A DNA stretch of 64,000 bases from a bacterium 1XD8-76 (GTDB lineage: Bacteria > Bacillota > Clostridia > Lachnospirales > Lachnospiraceae): assembly GCA_003611955.1 (NCBI GenBank), contig RAZE01000006.1:97117-161116 (forward strand). Direction: 5' to 3'. Positions 44,165 to 51,642 of this stretch are shown in pieces. How positions within the stretch are numbered: position 1 is the stretch's first letter; every line of letters starts with the position of its first letter. The translations under genes were made by a program, and so were the position numbers. The notes beneath the pieces were generated by a model. That model made no database searches and was not told where the DNA came from. It saw only the letters and a list, made by a program, of their open reading frames with translations.

Positions 44165-45832
44165 CTATTCTTTATACCGGATCACATCCCTGTCCTCGAT
44201 CGCCTCCGTGGAGCTGAGGATCAATTCCGTCTCGCTGTCGATCACCCCTTCCTCGATCGCCGCATAGGAATCGTTCTGATCTAAGACCTTCACATAGACC
44301 GCCTCCGCCGCCAGCTCCATTCCCAGGATTCCTGATCTCTCGCTGACAACATAGACAAACTTCCGATGATTGGCGTCCTCATGCAGGGCGGCAAGGGGAA
44401 TACAGCAGGAAAAGGTCTCCGACTGCGCCTCCACCTCGAATTTCCCGCTCTCTCCGATCGTTCCGACGCCCTCCTCCAGCAGAATGCGCGCCTCATACAG
44501 TTCGGGATTCGCCTCATTCTCCGCAATATAATCCACCTGATACTCCTCGCCCTTCCCGTTCCCCAGAGACAGCTTCGCCAGATCACCCTGATTGACATAT
44601 TTTTTCTGATCTTTCGTCAGAGAAACCGTAAACTGCATGGGACTGGATAAATCCGCATAAACGACCGCCGCTCCGTCCGGCACCCTCTCGCCCGGATTTA
44701 CCTGAATCCGCGTGACAATACCGTCCGCCTCCGGAAAAATCTGCCCCTGCGCTTCCAGAACCTTCCTGTAAGCGGAAAGCTCTGACTGTAAGGCAGAAAG
44801 CTCCAGCCTGTTGATTTCCAGGGAACTGTCAGAGGCCTTTTCCGCTTCCGTATCTTCCAGATTGCGGCCGGCACTTTCCATCGCCTTCTCCTTCGCCGCT
44901 TTGGCGTCATTCTCCTCCAGAGCCGCCGCATTCGCCGCATCCTCTAAAGAACGTTTCTCCTTTTCCCAGGCATCACGGGCGGCATCCTCGGCGCTGTAAT
45001 CCGGTTTTGCCACAGGAGTTTTCCTATACTCATCATATGCCGCTTTGGCGTCATCATATTTCTTCTTCGCCTCCGTCTCCGCGTCTTTCGCCGTCCTCAA
45101 TGCTGAGTCCTCAGCCGGTGCCGCATCCTCCTCGGCCTCCGATACTTCCGCTGCAGCTCCTGCCTCCAGCTCCTTCACCTTCCCCTGCGCCGCTTCCCAT
45201 TCCTGCTTCGCATTCTCCATGGCGCTTTTGAGACGCTCCGCCTCCTTCGCCCATGCCTCATATTTCTCCTGCGCCGCCTTCCGATCTTCCTCAGAGGTCA
45301 CCTGCACCGGATTATTTTCCAGTTCTCTCAGATCCCGCTCCCTGGTCTTTTTCTCCAGCTCCGCACGGTCGATCTTTGTCTGTTCCTCCTGTGCCGTCTT
45401 TTCGTAATCCTCCTGCGCCCTGATATTCTCCAGTTCGTCCTTATCCTCCTGCAAGGCACGATTCTTTTCCTGATCCCCTATCTGGAGCTGCAGTTTTTTC
45501 ACCGCCAGTTCCTTCTGCCTCACTTGTTCCTCCAAATCTTCCATATCAATCTCGAACAGCAGTGTATCCGTTGTCACCTTATCTCCCACATGGGCATAGA
45601 CCGTCCGCACCCGCAATCCGGATAATACGTTTACCGCATACTCCCGCCCCTGGTGCACAATGCCTTCCGCATCCACCTTATGCCCTATCGCCATACGCCT
45701 CGGCGTATCCACACTCACCTGCGGCAGTTTCGAGGCATAGACCGCCCTCGAGATCAGAGTACAGGCAAACATAAAGGCAAGAAAAAAACAAAATGCCGTT
45801 AAAATTTTTTTCTGTTTTTTTAAAATTTCCAT
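44165..45832 (-). CDS. HlyD-type membrane-fusion/adaptor protein
   Basis: 555-aa protein with an N-terminal TM anchor (about 11-31), first half of a lipoyl-like barrel-sandwich domain (NVLSGLRVRTVYAHVGDKVTTDTLLFEIDM), a very long Glu/Lys/Ala-rich coiled-coil hairpin (about 95-355), the second lipoyl half (FPEADGIVTRIQVNPGERVPDGAAVV) and beta-barrel domains. Such adaptors normally serve ABC or RND exporters. Here it is the last gene of the propeller-binding-protein/MalF/MalG operon, 31 bp after MalG, which is an unusual partner. AGGAGG precedes the ATG. Confidence 0.85.
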   Translation of the reverse strand: MEILKKQKKILTAFCFFLAFMFACTLISRAVYASKLPQVSVDTPRRMAIGHKVDAEGIVHQGREYAVNVLSGLRVRTVYAHVGDKVTTDTLLFEIDMEDLEEQVRQKELAVKKLQLQIGDQEKNRALQEDKDELENIRAQEDYEKTAQEEQTKIDRAELEKKTRERDLRELENNPVQVTSEEDRKAAQEKYEAWAKEAERLKSAMENAKQEWEAAQGKVKELEAGAAAEVSEAEEDAAPAEDSALRTAKDAETEAKKKYDDAKAAYDEYRKTPVAKPDYSAEDAARDAWEKEKRSLEDAANAAALEENDAKAAKEKAMESAGRNLEDTEAEKASDSSLEINRLELSALQSELSAYRKVLEAQGQIFPEADGIVTRIQVNPGERVPDGAAVVYADLSSPMQFTVSLTKDQKKYVNQGDLAKLSLGNGKGEEYQVDYIAENEANPELYEARILLEEGVGTIGESGKFEVEAQSETFSCCIPLAALHEDANHRKFVYVVSERSGILGMELAAEAVYVKVLDQNDSYAAIEEGVIDSETELILSSTEAIEDRDVIRYKE

Positions 45833-45863
45833 ACGGAACCTCCTGTTTTCCTGTTCTTCACTC

Positions 45864-46715
45864 TTACTCCTTCACAGCTGCCGCGGTGATCCCCTGCTCG
45901 AGATACTCCCGTCCCGCCAGAAATACAAATACCGCCGGTATCAGCGTGATCACCGCCGCCACAAAGGAGTACCCTGCCTGTTCCGGCCCGATTTCCGGCA
46001 GGTACAGCGAAAGAGGCCACAACGTCTGATCCTCCAAAAACGCCATAGGCTGCTCGATCAGACTCCAGTATTCCAGAAACCCCAGCACTCCGGCAGATAA
46101 AATCCCCCCGGAAGCAAGAGGCAGCCCGATCCTGAAAAAAATTTTCCATTCTCCCGCCCCGTCTATCCTTGCCGCCTCAATCAGCCCCTTCGGCAAATTG
46201 CAGAAATCCCGGTAGATCAAAAATACCGGAAATGCTGAAAATACTGCCGGCAAAATGATTGCACTGTGGCTGTCCAGAAGTTCCAGGTGATTCAGCACAA
46301 GATAACTCGAGAGCATCGTTACCTGAAAGGGCATCAGCATCAATACGATATACAACGTAAACAAAATCTTCCGCCCCCGGAAGCGATAGACCGAAAAAGC
46401 CCATGCCGCCGGAACCGCGATAAAGAACTGCCCGACAAGCGTCAGGACGGCTATCTTCATGGAATTCCAGAATACCACGAAAAACTGCGGCGTTTGGAAT
46501 AAAATGCGCAGATAATGCTGAAAGGTCGGATACCTCGGAAAAAACGCCCAGGTGATCAGCTCATCCTGATCAGCCATCAAAGGAAGCAGGCTCTGATTCA
46601 GCTCATACCTGCTCATCACGGAACCGCTGAGCAGAAACAGCACCGGCGCACAGAACAGGCAGCCCGCTGCCAGAAGTATTATTTTTATCAATGCACTTGA
46701 AAATTTCTTTCTCAT
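45864..46715 (-). CDS. MalG-type ABC permease of the propeller-lipoprotein cluster
   Basis: 283-aa six-TM CUT1-family permease. The EAA loop LIEAARIDGAGEWKIFFRIGLPLASGGILSAG is present. The extracellular loop after TM1 is long (SRYELNQSLLPLMADQDELITWAFFPRYPTF), as in MalG relatives. It follows the MalF-type gene by about 80 bp and precedes the HlyD-type gene. No ATPase gene is near. Confidence 0.9.
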   Translation of the reverse strand: MRKKFSSALIKIILLAAGCLFCAPVLFLLSGSVMSRYELNQSLLPLMADQDELITWAFFPRYPTFQHYLRILFQTPQFFVVFWNSMKIAVLTLVGQFFIAVPAAWAFSVYRFRGRKILFTLYIVLMLMPFQVTMLSSYLVLNHLELLDSHSAIILPAVFSAFPVFLIYRDFCNLPKGLIEAARIDGAGEWKIFFRIGLPLASGGILSAGVLGFLEYWSLIEQPMAFLEDQTLWPLSLYLPEIGPEQAGYSFVAAVITLIPAVFVFLAGREYLEQGITAAAVKE

Positions 46716-46794
46716 GTTTTATCCCATTTCTACGCCGCCTTCTGCCCATGACAGGCCAGCGGCAGGCAGCACGCAGCCACAGCTCTCACGATCT

Positions 46795-47691
46795 TCACAC
46801 CTTCCACACCCGCTGCAGCAGCAATATCACCAGAAACAGCACCCCTCCCACGCACACCGCCGCAGCCGCCATCTTATCCAGCTCCAGATTGATAAACCAG
46901 TTATTAAACAGATGCTGCAGCAGATACATATCCTCATGAGGGTAAGAGCCCGCTACCAGATAAGCCTCCCGAAATACTTTGAAAGAATTCAAAAAAGAAA
47001 GCACCGTGATCGTATAGAGGGAACTTTTCAGATTCGGGAACACCACCCGCCAGAAAATCTGCCACTCTCCCGCACCGTCCACCCGTGCCGCCTCAGACAT
47101 ACTGTACGGTACCGCAAATATCCCGGCAAGCCACAGTACCATTGTATAACCCAGATTCTTCCAGACATAGCTGAACACCAGTACCCAGAAGGAAGCCCCC
47201 GTTCCCATATGATCCGGCAAAATTCCCTCCGGCAGAATCCCCGCCATAAACAATATCCCGTTAAAAAATCCCTGTCTGGAAAAAACCATCTTCCAGATCA
47301 GCACTACCGTTGCCGCAGGCATCGCGAGAGGGAACAGAAACAATGATTTCATAAGCTGTATCTGTTTCAGCCTGCTGAGAAAAACCGCCATAAAAAGCCC
47401 AAGCCCGATCAGAAGGGGCAGACAAACCGCCGTAAACCGCACCGTATTATGTATGGCAAGGCGAAATGCCTGATTGTCAAATACATTACGGTAGTTACGC
47501 AATCCGGCCCACTCCCCCGTCACCGCTGTCAGGAAAGAACGCCTTACCACATCCAGAAACGGAATCAGCACAAATACCGTTACCCCTGAAAAACTCGGCA
47601 GCAGAAAAGCGATCCACGCATGGCTCCTGCCTGGCGTCTCCCTCCTCCGTTTCATATTCACACCGCCCATTCCGAAAACATCCTTTTTCAT
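46795..47691 (-). CDS. MalF-type ABC permease of the propeller-lipoprotein cluster
   Basis: Six-TM CUT1-family permease with EAA loop SEAARVDGAGEWQIFWRVVFPNLKSSLY. The core HAWIAFLLPSFSGVTVFVLIPFLDVVRRSF is the normal N-terminus. The start is uncertain: ATG 47691 has GGGA 7 nt upstream; ATG 47697 and ATG 47655 are alternatives. All of them lie inside the extended 3' end of the upstream binding-protein gene, which reads in another frame, giving an overlap of about 160-200 bp. Confidence 0.85.
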   Translation of the reverse strand: MKKDVFGMGGVNMKRRRETPGRSHAWIAFLLPSFSGVTVFVLIPFLDVVRRSFLTAVTGEWAGLRNYRNVFDNQAFRLAIHNTVRFTAVCLPLLIGLGLFMAVFLSRLKQIQLMKSLFLFPLAMPAATVVLIWKMVFSRQGFFNGILFMAGILPEGILPDHMGTGASFWVLVFSYVWKNLGYTMVLWLAGIFAVPYSMSEAARVDGAGEWQIFWRVVFPNLKSSLYTITVLSFLNSFKVFREAYLVAGSYPHEDMYLLQHLFNNWFINLELDKMAAAAVCVGGVLFLVILLLQRVWKV

Positions 47692-50041
47692 CCACATATC
47701 CCAATTGCTCCGCCAGATAGACCGCCGCTTTCTTCACAACCTCATCCGCTGCCTCTTCAACGCTTACACCGTCCTCCAGTACCCTGACTCCCGCCTCGTA
47801 AACCAGCCCGTCAAGCCAACCGTTTCCCGTCGCTGGTGTCTCAAGCCCCTGAACCAGCTTCGCAAACTTCCGCTCCTGTGCCTCATCCGGCCACCGCAGC
47901 AACAGCTCCTCCTGTGTTCCGTCATTCTTTAGCATGGTCATACTGCCGTTTTCCTCATTCGGCTCAAGAAAATCAAACCGATCTGCAAAAGCCGCCCGAT
48001 TGACCGGATAACCGTCATATATATTTTTCTGAACCTCCTCGGAAAACATGGTCCTTAAAAACTCCCTGGCCGCCTCCGGCTCCCCGGACTTAGTGCTGAT
48101 GCCCGCTATCACCTTCGGCAGAAAAACATTCTGCGCCTGCCCCGGGAAACTTTTGTAGTCCATCTCCCCCTCCAGTTCGATAACAGTCGTTACGTTATCA
48201 AGGCAGATTTGAACCCCGTCCACATAGCCGCAGGCCAGTTTTGCATAGCCTCTCCTGATATTCAGCACATTGTTGCATGCTTCCATCTTCTGCCTCATCG
48301 GATCAAATCCGTACTGCAAAAGCTCCTCATCCTCCTCCTGCAGTACTGCCATCTCCTCAGGCACCGCGCCCTCATGCTCCGCATCATAGATCCGCTTTGC
48401 CTGCGTCAGAAATGCTTCCACAGCCTCCCGATCGATCTGCCCAGATCCATCGATCCACGCGGGGGACGATACCATCCCGAGCAGCCCAAGCAATGACTCC
48501 GCATCGTAGATCCCCAACAGTCCGCCCTCCGGATTTTCCTCCCTGAGCGCTTCCGTCCCATCCGCCAGACTCTCCAGATCCGTCATTTCATAAATGACAT
48601 CCGTGTCACCAACAAGGAGCGGCACCTGTATACACAGAGGCATCGCACAGATTGTCCCGTCCTCCCGCCGAAAACTCTCCGTCAGATTGGAAAACAAAGC
48701 ATTTTCCCCATCCGCCGTATCTATCACTTCGCTTAAGTCGGAAAGCAGCCCCTTCTCCATATAGGATTCCACCGGCAGCCCGTCTAATATAATAACATCC
48801 GGTCCTTCCCCCGATAAGATCCTGGTATTCAACTGCTTCACCGCATCCTCCACCGTCACACCGCTCTCACTTCCCGTCCCCGTCTCATATCTGACATACA
48901 TGTCAGTATGAGCTTTTTTAAAGGAAGTCACCGCATGCCGAACGCTGCCGTTCTCTTCCAGAGAATAGATCCGTATCTCCTTTTCCGGCATGGAACAAAT
49001 CGATTCATCAAAATGATAGCGCACCAGCCCGCCGGCAGGATTAAACTGTACAAGAAACTCCTGCCCCTCCAATGCCTTTGCCGCATAAATGCTGCCATCA
49101 TCCCCGAAGGTGCTGAGCGCCCCGTCAATGATCTGCTCCATTGCGCTCCCGCCCAGCGCATGGCGGTACAATCCCTCCACACAGGCGATATAAACGATCC
49201 CGTCCTCTCCTCCAAACACCGCCAGCGGATAACCGCCGCCGGTATAGCGCACCGTGCCATCGGACAGATATTTCCCGATAAACTCATCCATCACCGTATC
49301 CTGCGCCCCGGGCTCTCCTTTTTCCAGATCGTACAAATACACCTTTTCAGCTCCCACCGCCATCAGCATATCGCCGCAAAAATCAATATAGCCAACCTCA
49401 CGATTCATCACGAAAAGTTCCCGAAGGCTCTCATGTTCCATATCCACTTCATAAATCCTGCCGTTCATATCCCCGGCAAACAATCTGCCGTCGTCCTTAA
49501 AACAAAAGGTGCTGATACAGCTTCCGTCCTCCTGCGTAAAGCCGAAATCCACAACTTTTATCTCTCCATCCGGCAGTGCAAAAATACAGTAATTTCCCTC
49601 CTGCCCCTCCGGCTTATCCCCGGGAAATATATTCCGCGCCGCCTGCGGCATCTCCCCCGAACAGGTGACCGCCACCGTCCCATCGGGCGCCATCACCGCC
49701 GAAATCGCATACACCCCCTGCATCATCGGAAACCAGGGCGTATCCTCCTGCTGCCAGCTCTCCCCCTGATCTTCGGAACGGTAAAGCCCGCCGTTAAAAC
49801 TGATGATCGTCATGGAACCGTCCGCGAGCATATTCAGCCCGCCGTTTCGATTGATCTCCTCCGGGAACGCATGGATATCCTCCATATATCGCCCCATACC
49901 GCCTGTACCCGAGCCGCTCTCCTCATTCTTTGCGCCCTTCTCCGAATCCGCTCTGCCGCAGCCCGCTGCCAGAAAAAGGCACAGGCATAACATGACTGCT
50001 GTTATTTTTCTGTTCTTTTCTCTGTTCCAATGCATTTCCAT
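47495..50041 (-). CDS. Lipoprotein: Asp-box beta-propeller fused to solute-binding domain (copy 1, C-terminally extended)
   Basis: 848-aa lipoprotein. Signal peptide and lipobox FLAAGC (about residue 28); beta-propeller-like region (about 60-345) with an Asp box (SEDQGESW, 89-96) and repeats such as GRIYEVDM and GLYRHALGG; then a family-1 solute-binding domain (about 353-778; LNTRILSGEGPDVIILDGLP). Two paralogs end at YLAE followed by a stop; here that stop position is CAA (47705-47707), adding 70 unrelated residues that overlap the permease gene. Driven by a regulator-box promoter; AGGAGG at the start. Presumed ligand-binding subunit for the adjacent permeases. Confidence 0.82.
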   Translation of the reverse strand: MEMHWNREKNRKITAVMLCLCLFLAAGCGRADSEKGAKNEESGSGTGGMGRYMEDIHAFPEEINRNGGLNMLADGSMTIISFNGGLYRSEDQGESWQQEDTPWFPMMQGVYAISAVMAPDGTVAVTCSGEMPQAARNIFPGDKPEGQEGNYCIFALPDGEIKVVDFGFTQEDGSCISTFCFKDDGRLFAGDMNGRIYEVDMEHESLRELFVMNREVGYIDFCGDMLMAVGAEKVYLYDLEKGEPGAQDTVMDEFIGKYLSDGTVRYTGGGYPLAVFGGEDGIVYIACVEGLYRHALGGSAMEQIIDGALSTFGDDGSIYAAKALEGQEFLVQFNPAGGLVRYHFDESICSMPEKEIRIYSLEENGSVRHAVTSFKKAHTDMYVRYETGTGSESGVTVEDAVKQLNTRILSGEGPDVIILDGLPVESYMEKGLLSDLSEVIDTADGENALFSNLTESFRREDGTICAMPLCIQVPLLVGDTDVIYEMTDLESLADGTEALREENPEGGLLGIYDAESLLGLLGMVSSPAWIDGSGQIDREAVEAFLTQAKRIYDAEHEGAVPEEMAVLQEEDEELLQYGFDPMRQKMEACNNVLNIRRGYAKLACGYVDGVQICLDNVTTVIELEGEMDYKSFPGQAQNVFLPKVIAGISTKSGEPEAAREFLRTMFSEEVQKNIYDGYPVNRAAFADRFDFLEPNEENGSMTMLKNDGTQEELLLRWPDEAQERKFAKLVQGLETPATGNGWLDGLVYEAGVRVLEDGVSVEEAADEVVKKAAVYLAEQLGYVDEKGCFRNGRCEYETEEGDARQEPCVDRFSAAEFFRGNGICADSVSGCGKAFFPDSGDGGVGRIA

Positions 50042-50065
50042 TTATCCTCCTGCCGCTTCCTCTAC

Positions 50066-50099
50066 AGCATACCAGAATAATCTCTAAAAAATCTCTAAA
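50066..50099 (-). promoter_or_regulatory. Response-regulator box and promoter of the binding-protein/permease operon
   Basis: On the minus strand TTTAGAG-N4-TTTAGAG (11-bp period) is followed after 10 bp by the -10 TATGCT. There is no normal -35. The layout matches two other promoters in the cluster (57867, 58270) and the PhoB-type arrangement. The leader is only about 18 nt. Confidence 0.75.
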
Positions 50100-50157
50100 C
50101 CCCGTGTGAAAAACGCTTCCGCCTGTAGCCAATGCCATTTCGTTAACATTGCCGAAC

Positions 50158-50246
50158 GCTGGGAGGGACATAAAATACTCCGTCGCCACGCTCCCGCTCG
50201 GTAAAAAGCGTAACGGACTCCTTGAGCATTTTATGTCCCTCCCAGC
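50158..50246. repeat. Long inverted repeat (MITE- or REP-like hairpin)
   Basis: A perfect 19-bp inverted repeat, GCTGGGAGGGACATAAAAT (50158-50176) and its complement (50228-50246), encloses 51 nt that are themselves partly self-complementary (CCGT/ACGG, ACGCT/AGCGT). Weaker complementarity extends outward to about 50135 and 50271. No coding. Located between the ATPase gene and the copy-1 operon promoter. Confidence 0.75.
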
Positions 50247-50298
50247 CGAATAAATGGCTTAACCAAATGACATTGATCCTGCGGCAGACATCGAAACA

Positions 50299-50326
50299 GC
50301 CGGGGGATCTCAGAAAATCCCCCGGC
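50299..50326 (-). terminator. Possible terminator hairpin after the DUF4143-type ATPase gene
   Basis: 10-bp perfect stem GCCGGGGGAT / ATCCCCCGGC with an 8-nt loop. The T-run is weak on both strands, so termination is uncertain. Confidence 0.45.
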
Positions 50327-50347
50327 CGCAAGATAACAGCTTTTTCT

Positions 50348-51547
50348 CTAATATGCATCTCTCAACAAAAAATCTGCTAAATACACGATCCTGACACCAT
50401 TGATATTTCCCCCCGCCATCTCATCAAGCGTCACCACATACTTAGGATAGTGATCCCTGATTTCAAGCAGATTTGCCACTTCGCGGTCAGATCCTTCCGG
50501 CAGATTACGGCAGACCTGCACATAAATGCGCTCACCGCGCCGCACCGCCACAAAATCGATCTCTTTTGTTTCATTTTTGCCGATATAAACCTCGTAGCCT
50601 TTTCTGCGAAGTTCAAAATACACGATATTTTCCAGCATTGCGGCAACTGACTTCGGATTGAATCCCATAATACAATATTTGAGGGAGGCATCCGCAAGAT
50701 AAAATTTCTCCTGGGTTTTCAGTACGGATTTTCCCTGCAGATCATACCGCTGACAACGGTAAATCACAAAAGCTTTCTCCAGCCATTCCAAATAATTGTA
50801 GACGGATTCCACGCTGAGAGACCGTCCCTCACCTTTCAGAAATTTCACAATAGCGTTGGCCGAAAAAGTTTTTCCCACATTTTCAACAATATACTTTACA
50901 ACACGGTTGAACAGGTCAAAATTTGTGATATTATGCCTTCTTATTATATCGCTTGTAATAACGGAATGATAAATACCCTCAACGATCTGATAGGCCGTGC
51001 CCTCATCAAAACTGCCCGATGCGACAACCGGAAAACCGCCCATACGGATATACTCATGCAACAGTTCCTTCGCCACTTTGTCCTTCGCCTCCTGAAACGT
51101 TATATATTCGGCAAAGGAGAGCGGAAACACAGGGATAGACACATAGCGCCCTGAAAGGTAAGTGGATATCTCCCCCGCATTCAGTCTGGCATTGGAACCG
51201 GTCACATAAATATCCGTATCCGCGTTTTCCAAAAGACTGTTGACAGCCTTTTCCCACCCCGGAATTTCCTGTATTTCATCAAGTAAAAGATAATAACGAC
51301 CGTTATCCGTAATTTTATCTTTAATACTCTTATACATATCCTTATCGGTCATGCCATCGTCAAGTTCCTCCGAGGTATACCGCATACTGATAATATGATC
51401 CGCCGAAACATTGCTTTCCAACAAGTCGTCCCGCAGCATCTCCAATATCGTAGATTTGCCACAACGCCGAATGCCCGCAAGGACTTTTACCAATGGCACA
51501 TCACGGAAGGTTCTCAGCAAGCCTAAATAATAAGGTCTGATGATCAT
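50348..51547 (-). CDS. AAA_14/DUF4143-type ATP-binding protein
   Basis: 399-aa P-loop ATPase: Walker A LAGIRRCGKSTILEML, Walker B YLLLDEIQEIPGWEKAVNSL, sensor VTGSNARL, then a winged-helix region and the C-terminal DUF4143 nuclease-like domain (ENIVYFELRRKGYEVYIGK-x-ETKEIDFVA). The D/E-x-K pattern is readable. Role of the family is poorly known; often mobile or defence-like. AAGGAGG supports ATG 51547. It separates two propeller-lipoprotein units, looks more AT-rich than its neighbours, and a long inverted repeat lies beside it, all consistent with insertion. Confidence 0.88.
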   Translation of the reverse strand: MIIRPYYLGLLRTFRDVPLVKVLAGIRRCGKSTILEMLRDDLLESNVSADHIISMRYTSEELDDGMTDKDMYKSIKDKITDNGRYYLLLDEIQEIPGWEKAVNSLLENADTDIYVTGSNARLNAGEISTYLSGRYVSIPVFPLSFAEYITFQEAKDKVAKELLHEYIRMGGFPVVASGSFDEGTAYQIVEGIYHSVITSDIIRRHNITNFDLFNRVVKYIVENVGKTFSANAIVKFLKGEGRSLSVESVYNYLEWLEKAFVIYRCQRYDLQGKSVLKTQEKFYLADASLKYCIMGFNPKSVAAMLENIVYFELRRKGYEVYIGKNETKEIDFVAVRRGERIYVQVCRNLPEGSDREVANLLEIRDHYPKYVVTLDEMAGGNINGVRIVYLADFLLRDAY

Positions 51548-51642
51548 AATATTCCTCCTTTTTATCAGTATGCCAAAAAACTTATATATAATCAACACTT
51601 TTTACTTATTTTCGGTAAAAACTTTATATTTTCACCACTTTA

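Noticed and set aside
47697..50041. Treating the 848-aa propeller-binding protein as ending at residue 778
   Set aside because: There is no stop codon at that position in this sequence; the shorter end is only inferred from the paralogs, so the annotated end is kept at 47495.
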